DNA from: an uncultured Bacteroides sp.
Lineage (GTDB): Bacteria > Bacteroidota > Bacteroidia > Bacteroidales > Bacteroidaceae
DNA: 64,000 bases
Reading direction: 5' to 3'
Assembly (NCBI GenBank): GCA_900766005.1
Contig: CAAFTU010000071.1
Coordinates: forward strand, 62,001-126,000
Below, piece by piece: positions 1 to 9,600 of the stretch. Under the pieces are notes generated by a model. That model saw only the letters and a program-made list of their open reading frames with translations, had not been told where the DNA came from and did not search any database. Position 1 is the first letter of the stretch. The number at the start of each line of letters is the position of its first letter. Both the position numbers and the translations under genes were made by a program.

Positions 1-43
1 AAGAAATTGACGCATCTGCTTAATATATTGTTTTAAATCTCTG

Positions 44-51
44 CAAAGTTA
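44..51 (-). promoter_or_regulatory. Possible -7 box for a gene left of the window
   Basis: Read on the minus strand this is TAACTTTG, a match to the Bacteroides -7 element TAnnTTTG. It would drive a gene that lies beyond the left edge. No good -33 TTTG is visible at the usual distance, so this is a weak call. Confidence 0.35.
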
Positions 52-214
52 GTAAAAGTGTCGGTATTGTTGGGTCGTTTCAGGAGATTATGTTACATTT
101 GCCAATCTAAAAAACAACACACTAAGAATCCATCTGCTTCCTCACTGAGTTCTGTCTGAGGGAAAGAGCTTCATGGATAATCGGGATAGGAAAAACAGAA
201 AATAGCAATATAGG

Positions 215-442
215 ATGAAAATAAAAAAATCGACAGGAGTTGCGTTGGCATTCCTTATTTATGTATCTGTGACGGCGGCCTATTTGTTGCCGCGTAACAC
301 GGAGATTGGGCAGACCGAGAAAGTGGTGACTGTAGCTGGTTCGTATGTAATTGTGCTACTTCTTTGGCTGGTGCTCAGAAAAAAAGAACAATTACGTGAG
401 CAACGCAAAAAAGACGAAGATTCTATTCACTTAAAAAAGTAA
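215..442 (+). CDS. Small two-segment membrane protein, unknown function
   Basis: A 75-residue protein I do not recognise. Residues about 8-26 and 40-56 are hydrophobic and probably span the inner membrane. The C-terminus (from about residue 57) is a strongly charged Lys/Arg/Glu tail that should sit in the cytoplasm. The next gene begins 4 bases after its stop, so the two are probably co-transcribed. The start is an ATG preceded by an AT-rich stretch with AGGA just upstream. No motif suggests an activity. The ORF could be real but minor. Confidence 0.6.
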   Translation: MKIKKSTGVALAFLIYVSVTAAYLLPRNTEIGQTEKVVTVAGSYVIVLLLWLVLRKKEQLREQRKKDEDSIHLKK

Positions 443-446
443 ATTT

Positions 447-932
447 ATGAAGAAATTAGTATTGTTTCTTTGCCTTCTGACAGTTTCGTTCGCTGCGAAG
501 GCACAGTTTGAAAAAGGTACCATGATTTTGAATCCTTCTGTCACCGGGTTGGATTTTTCTTATAGCAAGAACGACGATGCCAAATTTGGAATTGGTGCTC
601 AGGTAGGTACTTTCCTTGCCGACGGATTTGCTTTGATGGTTAATGCTCAAGCTGACTGGTCAGAACCGGTGGACCGTTATACTATTGGTACCGGAGCACG
701 TTGCTATTTCAATTCCACCGGAATTTATCTGGGCGCTGGTTTTGACTGGGACCGCATCCGTTTGAAAGGCGGAGCACACAACAACGACTGGGGGTTGGGG
801 ATTGAAGCCGGTTATGCTTACTTCTTATCCCGTACGGTCACCATTGAACCGGCCATTTATTATAAATGGCGTTTCGATGATTCCGACAATTCTCGTTTTG
901 GTATCAAAATAGGATTCGGTTTTTATTTCTAA
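447..932 (+). CDS. Small outer-membrane beta-barrel protein
   Basis: 161 residues. It has a typical Sec signal peptide (MKK, hydrophobic core, cleavage after AKA at about residue 19). The rest is alternating aromatic/hydrophobic beta strands with many Gly and Asp turns, and it ends in an aromatic residue (GFYF), the usual C-terminal signal of an outer-membrane barrel. The size fits an 8-stranded OmpW/OmpX-like barrel, but ligand and function cannot be read from the sequence. It follows the small membrane protein by 4 bases. A strong hairpin terminator lies downstream. Confidence 0.75.
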   Translation: MKKLVLFLCLLTVSFAAKAQFEKGTMILNPSVTGLDFSYSKNDDAKFGIGAQVGTFLADGFALMVNAQADWSEPVDRYTIGTGARCYFNSTGIYLGAGFDWDRIRLKGGAHNNDWGLGIEAGYAYFLSRTVTIEPAIYYKWRFDDSDNSRFGIKIGFGFYF

Positions 933-967
933 TCCAGGTTCGGCGTGGAGATTTCCATACACTCCAT

Positions 968-1017
968 AAAAGAGCTCACCCCTGCTACAGTTTGCTGTGG
1001 CAGGGGTGAACTCTTTT
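968..1017. terminator. Bidirectional hairpin terminator
   Basis: An 18-bp stem with one mismatch (AAAAGAG...CCCCTGC against GCAGGGG...CTCTTTT) has A-rich and T-rich flanks. It sits between the convergent barrel protein (+) and uvrA (-), so it can end both transcripts. Confidence 0.85.
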
Positions 1018-1048
1018 AAGAGGGCATTTCTGCTTCTTGTTTCCTTTT

Positions 1049-3817
1049 CTATAGTTTTTCCTGAAGAAATTGTCCGGTGTAGCTGGCTGCACAGGCAGCT
1101 ACTTCTTCCGGAGTGCCTGTGGCCACAATGTTTCCTCCCTTGTCGCCGCCTTCCGGACCCAGGTCGATGATGTAGTCGGCACATTTTATCACATCCATGT
1201 TGTGCTCGATAATCACGATGCTGTGGCCCCTTCGGATCAGTGCATCAAAGGCATCCAGCAGTTTGCGGATGTCATGGAAATGCAGCCCTGTCGTAGGTTC
1301 GTCAAAGATGAACAGGGTCGGGTCGGCTTTTTCCTGACTCAGGTAGTAGGCCAGTTTCACCCGCTGGTTTTCACCTCCCGAGAGGGTAGACGACGATTGT
1401 CCTAGCTTGATATATCCCAATCCCACATCCTGTAGCGGAAGCAGTTTCTTCACAATTTTCTTCTGGCCATGCTCGGTAAAGAATTCGATGGCTTGATTGA
1501 CCGTCATTTCCAGCACGTCATAAATGTTCTTGTCATGGAATTTCACTTCCAGCGTGTCTTGCTTGAATCGTTTGCCATGGCATGACTCACACTCCAGCAC
1601 CAAGTCGGCCATAAACTGCATCTCCACTGTGATGGTACCTTCTCCCTTACATTCTTCACAGCGTCCTCCTTCACTGTTGAAACTGAAGAAGCCTGCTTTA
1701 TAGCCCAGCTGTTTGGCCAGCGGCTGTTCGGCCCATAGCTTGCGTATTTCATCATAGGCTTTGATGTACGTCACCGGATTGGAGCGGGATGACTTGCCTA
1801 TGGGGTTTTGATCTACAAACTCCACATTGCGCAGGTCGCGCAGGCTTCCGCTGATAGATGAAAACTCACCTGGGCGGTCACTGCATTCATCCAGTTCCCG
1901 CTTCAGAGCGCGGTAGAAGATATCTCTCACCAGTGTACTTTTTCCCGAGCCTGAGACTCCTGTCACTACGGTCATCACATTCAGCGGAAAACGCACATTC
2001 ACTCCTTTCAAGTTGTTTTCGCGGGCTCCTTTCAGCTCAATGTAGTTGTTCCACGGCCGGCGATGAGCAGGCACGGGTATTTCTTCCTCTCCGAGGAGGT
2101 AGCGCACGGTGTGGCTGTTGCTTCCCTTTTGCAGGTCTTTCATGTCTCCGTGATACACCACTTCACCGCCCAGACGTCCGGCGTTGGGGCCGATGTCAAT
2201 GATGTAGTCGGCTGCACGGATAATTTCCTCGTCGTGTTCCACTACTACGACCGTATTGCCCAACTGCTGCAGTTGTCTGAGCACATGAATCAGCCGGTCG
2301 GTGTCACGGCTGTGCAGTCCGATGCTCGGTTCATCGAGAATATACAAACTGCCTACCAGACTACTTCCTAGTGAAGTGGCCAGGTTGATGCGCTGACTCT
2401 CACCACCCGAAAGCGAGTTGCTGAGTCGGTTGAGCGTGAGATAACCCAAGCCCACATCCATCAGGAAACGGATGCGGCTGTTGATTTCCAGCAGAATGCG
2501 TCGGGCCACGTTGCTGTCGTGTTCGTTGAGGTGTAATCCGTCAAAGAACCGTTTCAGTTCAGTGATGGGCAGATCCACCAGTTCGGAAATATTTTTTCCT
2601 CCCACCCGCACATAGCCTGCTTCGGGTTTCAGGCGGGTACCGTGGCATTTCGGACAAAGCGTTTTGCCCCTGTAGCGTGCCAGCATCACGCGGTATTGAA
2701 TTTTGTATTGGTTTTCCTCCAGCATCTTAAAGAACCGGTTGATGCCATGGAAGTATTCGTTGCCTTCCCATAACAGGCGGCGCTGTTCGTCCGTCAGTTC
2801 GTAGTAGGGAGTAAATATCGGGAAGTTGAATTTGTCGGCATTATGAATCAGTTCTTCTTTCCATTCGCCCATCTTTTCTCCTCTCCAGCAGACGATGGCT
2901 CCTTCGTACACCGATAGCGAACGATCGGGTACTACCAGGTGCTCATCGATTCCCATCACTTTACCGAATCCTTCACACATCGGACAGGCTCCGATGGGGG
3001 AGTTGAACGAAAACATCTGGTCGGTAGGTTCTTCAAACGTGATGCCGTCGGCTTCAAATTTGGTACTGAACGTGTGTAGCGGGGTGCTGCCGTCGGCAGG
3101 GTAAAATCGCAGCATGCAGGTGCCGTCTCCTTCGTACATAGCCGTTTCTGCCGAGTCGGTCAGTCGGCTGATGGCATCCTTTGTGGTGGACACAGTCATG
3201 CGGTCTACCAGCAAGTAGACTTCGTCTTCTTTCGAAGGGGTATATTCATCGATACGCTTCATTTGTCCGTTCACCTCCAAGCGGTTGAACCCCTGTTTGA
3301 GATCCATTTCCAACTGTTCTTCCAAGGTGCGGTCATCGCGCAGCCGGATAGGGGTGAGTACTGTATAGCGTGTGCCTTCAGGATAAGAAAGCATGCAGTT
3401 TACAATGTCTTCGGTGGAGTGTTTTTTCACCTCCTCACCGCTCACGGGACTGAATGTTTTGCCCACTCGGGCATAGAGCAGTCGCAGGTATTCGTAGATT
3501 TCGGTGGAAGTGCCTACCGTAGAACGAGGGTTGCGGCTGTTCACCTTCTGCTCAATGGCAATAGCAGGCGGGATGCCTTTGATAAAGTCACATTCCGGTT
3601 TGCTCATTCTGCCAAGAAACTGGCGGGCATAGCTGCTGAGGCTTTCCACATAGCGCCGCTGTCCTTCTGCATATAGCGTGTCAAAAGCAAGAGAAGATTT
3701 TCCGGAGCCCGATAAGCCGGTAATCACCACTAGTTTGTTACGTGGTATGTCCACATCAATATTTTTGAGGTTATTTACCCGTGCTCCTTTAATCGAAATA
3801 AATTTGTTTTCTGACAT
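1049..3817 (-). CDS. uvrA: UvrABC excinuclease subunit A
   Basis: 922 residues, close to the usual ~940. UvrA is the damage-sensing ATPase of nucleotide excision repair and loads UvrB onto lesions. Two ABC-type ATPase halves are visible. Walker A motifs are GLSGSGKSS near residue 33 and GVSGSGKST in the second half. Signature motifs are [12 protein letters not shown] and [12 protein letters not shown]. Zinc-binding Cys pairs (CPMC, CPKC, CEEC, CESC) are all present. It is a single-gene unit between the bidirectional terminator and a divergent promoter region. Bacteroidales often carry a second UvrA paralogue, so this could be either copy, but the full domain set and length argue for the canonical enzyme. 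Confidence 0.97.
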   Translation of the reverse strand: MSENKFISIKGARVNNLKNIDVDIPRNKLVVITGLSGSGKSSLAFDTLYAEGQRRYVESLSSYARQFLGRMSKPECDFIKGIPPAIAIEQKVNSRNPRSTVGTSTEIYEYLRLLYARVGKTFSPVSGEEVKKHSTEDIVNCMLSYPEGTRYTVLTPIRLRDDRTLEEQLEMDLKQGFNRLEVNGQMKRIDEYTPSKEDEVYLLVDRMTVSTTKDAISRLTDSAETAMYEGDGTCMLRFYPADGSTPLHTFSTKFEADGITFEEPTDQMFSFNSPIGACPMCEGFGKVMGIDEHLVVPDRSLSVYEGAIVCWRGEKMGEWKEELIHNADKFNFPIFTPYYELTDEQRRLLWEGNEYFHGINRFFKMLEENQYKIQYRVMLARYRGKTLCPKCHGTRLKPEAGYVRVGGKNISELVDLPITELKRFFDGLHLNEHDSNVARRILLEINSRIRFLMDVGLGYLTLNRLSNSLSGGESQRINLATSLGSSLVGSLYILDEPSIGLHSRDTDRLIHVLRQLQQLGNTVVVVEHDEEIIRAADYIIDIGPNAGRLGGEVVYHGDMKDLQKGSNSHTVRYLLGEEEIPVPAHRRPWNNYIELKGARENNLKGVNVRFPLNVMTVVTGVSGSGKSTLVRDIFYRALKRELDECSDRPGEFSSISGSLRDLRNVEFVDQNPIGKSSRSNPVTYIKAYDEIRKLWAEQPLAKQLGYKAGFFSFNSEGGRCEECKGEGTITVEMQFMADLVLECESCHGKRFKQDTLEVKFHDKNIYDVLEMTVNQAIEFFTEHGQKKIVKKLLPLQDVGLGYIKLGQSSSTLSGGENQRVKLAYYLSQEKADPTLFIFDEPTTGLHFHDIRKLLDAFDALIRRGHSIVIIEHNMDVIKCADYIIDLGPEGGDKGGNIVATGTPEEVAACAASYTGQFLQEKL

Positions 3818-3845
3818 AAAATACTCCTTGTATTATGGTAGTCGG

Positions 3846-3853
3846 CAAAGTTA
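3846..3853 (-). promoter_or_regulatory. Probable -7 box for uvrA
   Basis: The minus strand reads TAACTTTG, matching TAnnTTTG, 28 bases upstream of the uvrA start. The -33 element is not well conserved. Confidence 0.5.
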
Positions 3854-3876
3854 GCGATTTTATCGGGAGTTTATAT

Positions 3877-3884
3877 TATCTTTG
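3877..3884 (+). promoter_or_regulatory. Probable -7 box for the GHL10 gene
   Basis: TATCTTTG matches TAnnTTTG and lies 27 bases before the start codon at 3912. It is divergent from, and about 30 bases away from, the uvrA box. A poor -33 (TTAG) sits 22 bases upstream. Confidence 0.5.
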
Positions 3885-3911
3885 CGTCACATTATTTTGA
3901 ATTAAACCATT

Positions 3912-5420
3912 ATGAAACTGAGACACTATCTTTTACTTGCCGCTCTTAGCTTATTCACCGGCGTTATGGCACAAGTAACATCGGCCAACCGCTATCCGAA
4001 GCGTGAATTTCGTGCAGCCTGGATACAGACTGTCAACAGTCAGTTCAAGGGTATTCCCACCGAACGTTTGAAACAAATTTTAGTCAGTCAGCTGAATTCT
4101 CTTCAAGGAGCTGGCATCAATGCCATCATTTTTCAGGTGCGTCCCGAAGCAGATGCGCTGTATGCTTCTCAGTGTGAGCCTTGGAGCCGTTTTCTGACGG
4201 GCACGCAAGGACAGGTTCCTTCTCCGATGTGGGATCCGATGCAATTCATGATTGAAGAATGTCAGAAGAGAAACATGGAGTTTCATGCATGGATCAATCC
4301 GTACAGGGTGAAGACATCGCTGAAAAACCAGCTGGCTCCCGAACATATCTATCATCAGCACCCCGAGTGGTTTGTTACTTACGGCGACCAGCTTTTCTTT
4401 GATCCTGCTCTTCCCGAAAGCCGCGAGTTTATTTGCCGTGTAGTGAGCGATATCGTTTCCCGTTACGATGTGGATGCTATTCATATGGATGATTATTTTT
4501 ACCCTTATCCTGTGAAGGGACTCGATTTTCCGGATGATGAAAGTTTTGCCCGTTATGGGGGAGGTTTCAGTAATAAGGCCGACTGGCGCCGCAGCAATGT
4601 GAATGTGCTGATAAGGAAAATTCATCAGACCATCCGGGCCATCAAGCCGTGGGTGAAGTTCGGTGTCAGTCCGTTTGGTATTTACCGCAATCAGAAGAGT
4701 GACCCGCTGGGAAGTGCCACCAATGGATTGCAGAACTACGATGATTTGTATGCCGATGTGTTGCTGTGGGCTCGCGAAGGGTGGATCGACTATAACATTC
4801 CGCAGCTGTACTGGCAGATCGGTCATAAGGCAGCCGACTATGAGACACTGGTGAAATGGTGGGCTACTCATTCTGAGAATCGTCCGTTGTTCATCGGCCA
4901 GTCGGTGGTAAATACCATTCAGCATGCCGATCCGAAGAATCCGAAGATCAACCAGCTGCCCCGTAAGATGGCGTTGCAGCGTGCTTACCAGACCATTGGC
5001 GGCAGTTGCCAGTGGTATGCCGGTGCTGTGGTGGAAAACAGGGGTATGTATCGGGATGCTTTGGTGAAGGAGTATCACAAGTATCCGGCTTTGGTGCCTG
5101 TGTTTGATTTCATGGACGATAAGGCTCCGGGCAAGGTGCGCAAGGTGAAGCGAATTTTCACCGACGATGGATATATTCTCTTTTGGACTGCTCCTAAAGC
5201 GAAGACGGAGATGGATAAGGCTGTGCGCTATGTGGTGTATCGTTTTGCCAAGAATGAAAAGGTGGATATTGATGATCCTTCTCATATCGTGGCCATTACG
5301 CGTCATCCGTTCTATAAACTTCCTTATGAAACAGGTAAGACCAAATACCGTTATGTTGTGACAGCGCTCGACCGTTTGCACAATGAATCCAAATCGGTCT
5401 GCAAGACAGTGAAACTGTAA
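3912..5420 (+). CDS. GHL10-family glycoside-hydrolase-like exported protein
   Basis: 502 residues. The signal peptide ends about residue 21 (GVMAQ). The body from about residue 30 to 370 matches the GHL10 family (formerly DUF187), a TIM-barrel related to glycoside hydrolases. It starts with REFRAAWIQTV and carries the typical FQVRPEADALY, WINPYRV, DAIHMDDYFYPYP and FGVSPFGIYRN segments. The C-terminal ~90 residues look like a fibronectin-III-like module. YngK-type relatives are thought to act on cell-wall or other polysaccharides, but the substrate is not established. Acidic residues in the HMDDYF segment are candidate catalytic groups. It is a single-gene unit with its own promoter and terminator. 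Confidence 0.88.
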   Translation: MKLRHYLLLAALSLFTGVMAQVTSANRYPKREFRAAWIQTVNSQFKGIPTERLKQILVSQLNSLQGAGINAIIFQVRPEADALYASQCEPWSRFLTGTQGQVPSPMWDPMQFMIEECQKRNMEFHAWINPYRVKTSLKNQLAPEHIYHQHPEWFVTYGDQLFFDPALPESREFICRVVSDIVSRYDVDAIHMDDYFYPYPVKGLDFPDDESFARYGGGFSNKADWRRSNVNVLIRKIHQTIRAIKPWVKFGVSPFGIYRNQKSDPLGSATNGLQNYDDLYADVLLWAREGWIDYNIPQLYWQIGHKAADYETLVKWWATHSENRPLFIGQSVVNTIQHADPKNPKINQLPRKMALQRAYQTIGGSCQWYAGAVVENRGMYRDALVKEYHKYPALVPVFDFMDDKAPGKVRKVKRIFTDDGYILFWTAPKAKTEMDKAVRYVVYRFAKNEKVDIDDPSHIVAITRHPFYKLPYETGKTKYRYVVTALDRLHNESKSVCKTVKL

Positions 5421-5430
5421 TTGGGTTGAT

Positions 5431-5456
5431 AAAGACAGTTCCAGGGTGCTGTCTTT
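5431..5456 (+). terminator. Hairpin terminator after the GHL10 gene
   Basis: AAAGACAG pairs with CTGTCTTT across a 10-base loop, 11 bases after the stop codon, and is followed by a T. A second, larger hairpin follows directly. Confidence 0.6.
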
Positions 5457-5464
5457 TCAGTGTA

Positions 5465-5515
5465 GCGAGACAGCCTGCGTGAAGTTGGACTTCAAGCAGG
5501 CTGTCTCGCTTCTTT
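5465..5515. terminator. Large hairpin between convergent genes
   Basis: A perfect 14-bp stem (GCGAGACAGCCTGC with its complement at 5496-5509) encloses an inner TGAAGT/ACTTCA stem. A T-rich run follows on the plus strand. It lies between the GHL10 gene (+) and the CHR transporter (-) and probably stops both. Confidence 0.75.
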
Positions 5516-5550
5516 TATAAGCGGAGGTTCTTTATTCTTGTCTTGTATCT

Positions 5551-6099
5551 TTAATAAAGTAAATAGCCAGCCAGTCCGCAGCCGATAATCATCAGGATGG
5601 GGTTGGCTTTGTATTTGAATGTACCGATGAAGGTGACAAGAAACAGGAGCAGGCTGATGACAAATGAGTAGGTGTCTTCGGTTGGCGATCCGAAGTTCTC
5701 CCGATTCATCAGTACCAGCGCTGCCGATGCCAACAGACCCACTACGGCCGGGCGCAATCCGTTGAAAACGGATTCCACAACAGGGTGTTTCTGGTATTTG
5801 AGAAAGAATTTGCTGATGGTGAGCATCAAGATGAACGAGGGCAAGATAACGGCAAAGGTCGCGATGCAGGAACCCCATATGCTGTTGGTTGAGGTGAATC
5901 CCACGTAGGTGGCTGCATTGATGCCGATGGGGCCGGGCGTCATCTGGCTGATGGCTACGATGTCGGTAAATTCCTGAGGGCTTACCCACCCGTGGCGTGA
6001 CACCATTTCGCCCTGTATCAGCGAGAGCATGGCATAACCGCCTCCAAATCCGAAGAGGCCGATTTTGAAAAATGTATAGAATAACTGCAGATAAATCAT
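5551..6099 (-). CDS. CHR-family (chromate-type) transporter half, second copy
   Basis: 182 residues, about half of a full ChrA protein, matching the short-chain CHR family in which two tandem genes supply the two halves. It starts with the typical FFKIGLFGFGGGYAMLSLI segment, followed by MTPGPIGINAATYVG. About five hydrophobic segments suggest an inner-membrane protein. CHR proteins export chromate in some bacteria, but many gut homologues have no tested substrate. The partner half lies 33 bases upstream, and the pair follows the hybrid regulator, so all three probably form one operon. Calling it a chromate transporter is by family only. Confidence 0.85.
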   Translation of the reverse strand: MIYLQLFYTFFKIGLFGFGGGYAMLSLIQGEMVSRHGWVSPQEFTDIVAISQMTPGPIGINAATYVGFTSTNSIWGSCIATFAVILPSFILMLTISKFFLKYQKHPVVESVFNGLRPAVVGLLASAALVLMNRENFGSPTEDTYSFVISLLLFLVTFIGTFKYKANPILMIIGCGLAGYLLY

Positions 6100-6132
6100 T
6101 TTATGTCGTTTTTTTCGTTTTAGTTTGGCTGG

Positions 6133-6681
6133 TTATGAATTCTTTTTCCGGCTTTGGTATCTCCCCCATAAGAAGCCGCCTGCACCGGCTGCTACAATAA
6201 TCCAGATAGGAGAGAAGCCCAACAGCCAGATGAGCAGTGCCGATGCAACGGGAATCCAGATGTTGTAGCGATTGATCTTGGCCGATCGTCCCATTTTGAA
6301 GGTCGGGGCAGCAATCAGTGCTACCACACCGGGCCGGATGCCGCGGAAGATGCGTTCCACGGTGGCGTTGTCTTTGAAGTTATGAAAGAACAAGGCAATA
6401 GCCAGTATGATGAGAAACGAGGGGAGGATGGTGCCCAATGCGGTGATCAGACTTCCCCGGATGCCCCGCAGCTTGTAGCCGATGAAGATGGAAATGTTGA
6501 CAGCCAGTATGCCGGGTGATGACTGGGCAATAGCCAGCAGATCGACAAAATCTTCTTGGGCTATCCATTTCCGTTTGGTGACTATCTCATTCTCGATGAG
6601 CGGCACCATGGCGTATCCGCCGCCAATGGTGAAGGCACCTATTTTAAAAAATATACCAAATGATTCAAGGTAGATGTTCAT
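6133..6681 (-). CDS. CHR-family (chromate-type) transporter half, first copy
   Basis: 182 residues, paralogous to the next gene. It shares FFKIGAFTIGGGYAMVPLI at the N-terminus and SSPGILAVNISIFIGYKLRG where the other has TPGPIGINAATYVG. About five membrane segments are visible. The C-terminus is basic (RYQSRKKNS). In short-chain CHR pairs the two halves are thought to insert with opposite topology and form a heterodimer, which is inferred here. It begins 15 bases after the stop of the hybrid two-component regulator, so it is probably expressed from that promoter. Confidence 0.85.
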   Translation of the reverse strand: MNIYLESFGIFFKIGAFTIGGGYAMVPLIENEIVTKRKWIAQEDFVDLLAIAQSSPGILAVNISIFIGYKLRGIRGSLITALGTILPSFLIILAIALFFHNFKDNATVERIFRGIRPGVVALIAAPTFKMGRSAKINRYNIWIPVASALLIWLLGFSPIWIIVAAGAGGFLWGRYQSRKKNS

Positions 6682-6696
6682 GTCCTTTTTTATTGT

Positions 6697-9600
6697 TTAT
6701 GACTGTTTTTTCTCTTTGATGTATTGGCTCGGACTTACGTTGTAGTATTTCTTGAACACTTCACGGAAGTATTTGGCATCGCTGAATCCGGTCATTTCGG
6801 CAATCTCCGTGATGCTGTGCGTATTTTCCTTCAGCAGTTTCACGGCATGCTTCAGACGGATGAGGCGGATATAGTCTCCGGGTGCCTGGTCGGTAAGTGC
6901 CCGGAGTTTGTTGTAGAAACTGGTGCGGCTCATTCCCATCAGGCTGCAGAGGGTATCTACTGTAAAGGAAGGATTATCCAGGTTGTCTTCTACGTGTTTC
7001 TTTACATTGGCGATAAATTTCCAGTCTATATCCTGGGAGCAGTTGATGCAAAGGTCTTTGTCCTCCTCCTCTTCTTCTCCCAATTCCAGATTGGCATATT
7101 TGCTGCGCAGCAGTGCTCTGTTGGCCAGCAAATTGGCAATGTTGGCTTTCAGTATGCTGATGTTGAACGGTTTCACGATGTATTCATCGGCACCGGTATG
7201 AAGGCCCGACAGGATGTCTTTTTCGTTGTTGAGTGCAGTGAGCAAGATAATAGGGATATGTGATGTCTCAATGTTGTTCTTGACAATCTTGCACAGTTCG
7301 TCTCCTCTCATTTCCGGCATCATGATATCCGAAATGAGGAGGTCGGGCTTGTATTCAGGAAGAATGGTCAGTGCTTCTTTTCCGTTGCAGTACACCTGTA
7401 CGATGTAGTCGTTTGCCAAGGTGTTCGACAGGTAACTTCTCAGTTCATCGTTGTCTTCCACAATCAGTATCCGTTGTTTCCCCTTTCCTTCTTTCCGTAG
7501 ATGGAGTGGAGCGTTCTCGGGTAATTTTTCCGGGAAATGGCTGTCGGTGTCTATAAACTGCTCTGGAGTATCTATGATGACATGAGTCTTGCGGTGCAGT
7601 TTGTTTTTCTTCGGGAAGGTGATTTGCAGGGAAGATCCTTGATTCTCTACACTGGTGAGGTTGATTTTTCCTTTGTGTAGGCGCACCAGTTTCCATACGA
7701 GCATTAAGCCGATGCCGCTGCCTGTCACTTTGGAGTTGATGGCGTTGCTGCCCCGGAAGTGGAGTTTGAACAGCTTTTTCTGTTCGTTGGCAGGGATCCC
7801 GATGCCGGTGTCTTTCACTTCCACGCTCCAGCTGTCGGTCGTCTCGGTGGCTGTCACCTTCACCTCACCGTTTTCCGGTGTATATTTCAGTGCGTTTGAA
7901 ATCACGTTTTTAAAGATAGATTCCATCTTGTCCTTGTCGAACCACACATTCAGGTAAGTGAAGTTGCTCTGATACGTGAAGTGGATATGCTTCAGGTTGG
8001 CATATTGCTGGAAGGTGTTGCATATTTCTTTCATGAAGGTGTTCAGTTCCTGCTCTGAAATGTACAAATCGGCCGAGTATACATCCGTCCTTTCAAAATT
8101 GATAAGGTTGGTCGTGAGCGACAGCAGTGAGTTGACATTGCGCAGAGCCGTGTTCATGTTGGACACTCCTTCGGTGGTGAGTGTCTCTTTTTCTTTCAGT
8201 TCTTCCAGCGGAGCTTTGATCAGTGTCAGCGGCGTGCGGATGTCGTGTGCCGTATTGATGAAGAATCGTATTTTCTCATCCGATATTTTTCGCTGTTTCC
8301 GGAGAATGAGGATACGGAGCACGACAGCTGCGATGAGGAACAGCAGAATCAGATAGAGCAGAATGGCCCAATAGCTCAGCCAGTAGGGCTGGGCTATGAT
8401 GATATCAATGCATCTTTCTTCCAGAATGACCCGTTGGTCTTCCTTGGAGATGGCCCGAATCTTCAGGGTGTAGTTTCCCGGTGCCAAGTTGGTGTATCGG
8501 ATGGTACTTTCATTGCTTGGTTTGCTCCATCCTTCGTAGAAACCTTCCAGCTCCCACGAGTAGAGCACGTTGGAAGGATAGCCATAGTTGATGGAAGAGA
8601 CCAGCAGCGAAAAACTGTTTTGATTGTAATCCAGTTCGAGCCGCCGGGTGTCATTGATGCTTTCTTTGAGCGGTGAATCTTTATCGCCCGGATACACCGA
8701 CTGGTAGAAAATTTTGAAGTCACTGAACAGCATCTTTGATTCATAGTGCTGGGGCAGTTTCATATTTTTATCAAATTCAATAGCACCATCGGATGTGCCC
8801 AGAATGAAATGTCCGTTCTTCCGGAGCGTACCTGAGAGGGCATTGAAGTGCGTAGTGGTCAGTCCCATGTCGCCGGTCCAGTTGTGAAACAGCTTCCGGT
8901 CCGGGTAATACCGGGTCAGCCCCGCTTCGGTGCCCATGATGATTTCTTTGTCCTCATTCGACAGAATGTGGAAGATACTGTTGGAAATAAGGGCACAGTT
9001 TTCGGAGTAGTAATGAGTAAACAGGTGGGTTGAATCGTCATATATCAGCAGGCCCGAGCCGCTTGTGCCGATATACAGCGATCCGTTCTTGGCTTGGTAG
9101 AGCGAATAGATGTAGGTCGATTCCACCGGCAACTTGATACGTTCCCATTTGCCGGATTCCTTTTCCAGCAGATACAGTCCGGTAGCGCTGCCTATCCACA
9201 TGTGCTTTTCGTCTTTCTCCAAGATGGCTGTGATGGAGTTCAGGCCCGGATAAAGACGCACGTCCTGTGTAGGCAGGTGAATTCGTTTTAAGTTGTAAAA
9301 TCCTCCCGACCAGATATACCCTTGCGAATCGCATCGGATATCGCGGATGTATTTGTCGGGACGCATCTGAGTGTGATTGTAAAGAGGCGGTACGAAATAG
9401 CTCACCTTGAAACTCTTTTTCTCTATTTGGTAGATGCCGGAAGAATAACCTCCGGCCCAGATGATGCCGGGCGCCACTTCGCAGATGGTGAGGAAAATAT
9501 GGCTCTTCTGGTCCCATGAATTGTCGAATGAACTCATGGCAGAGCGCCACTGTTTCGTCTTTGAGTTATAGCAACTGATTCCGTTGTTGGTAGCAAACCA

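Noticed and set aside
4080..5381. 433-codon open frame antisense to the GHL10 gene
   Set aside because: It lies entirely opposite a well-supported gene, is rich in His, Arg and Ile as mirror frames are, and matches no family.
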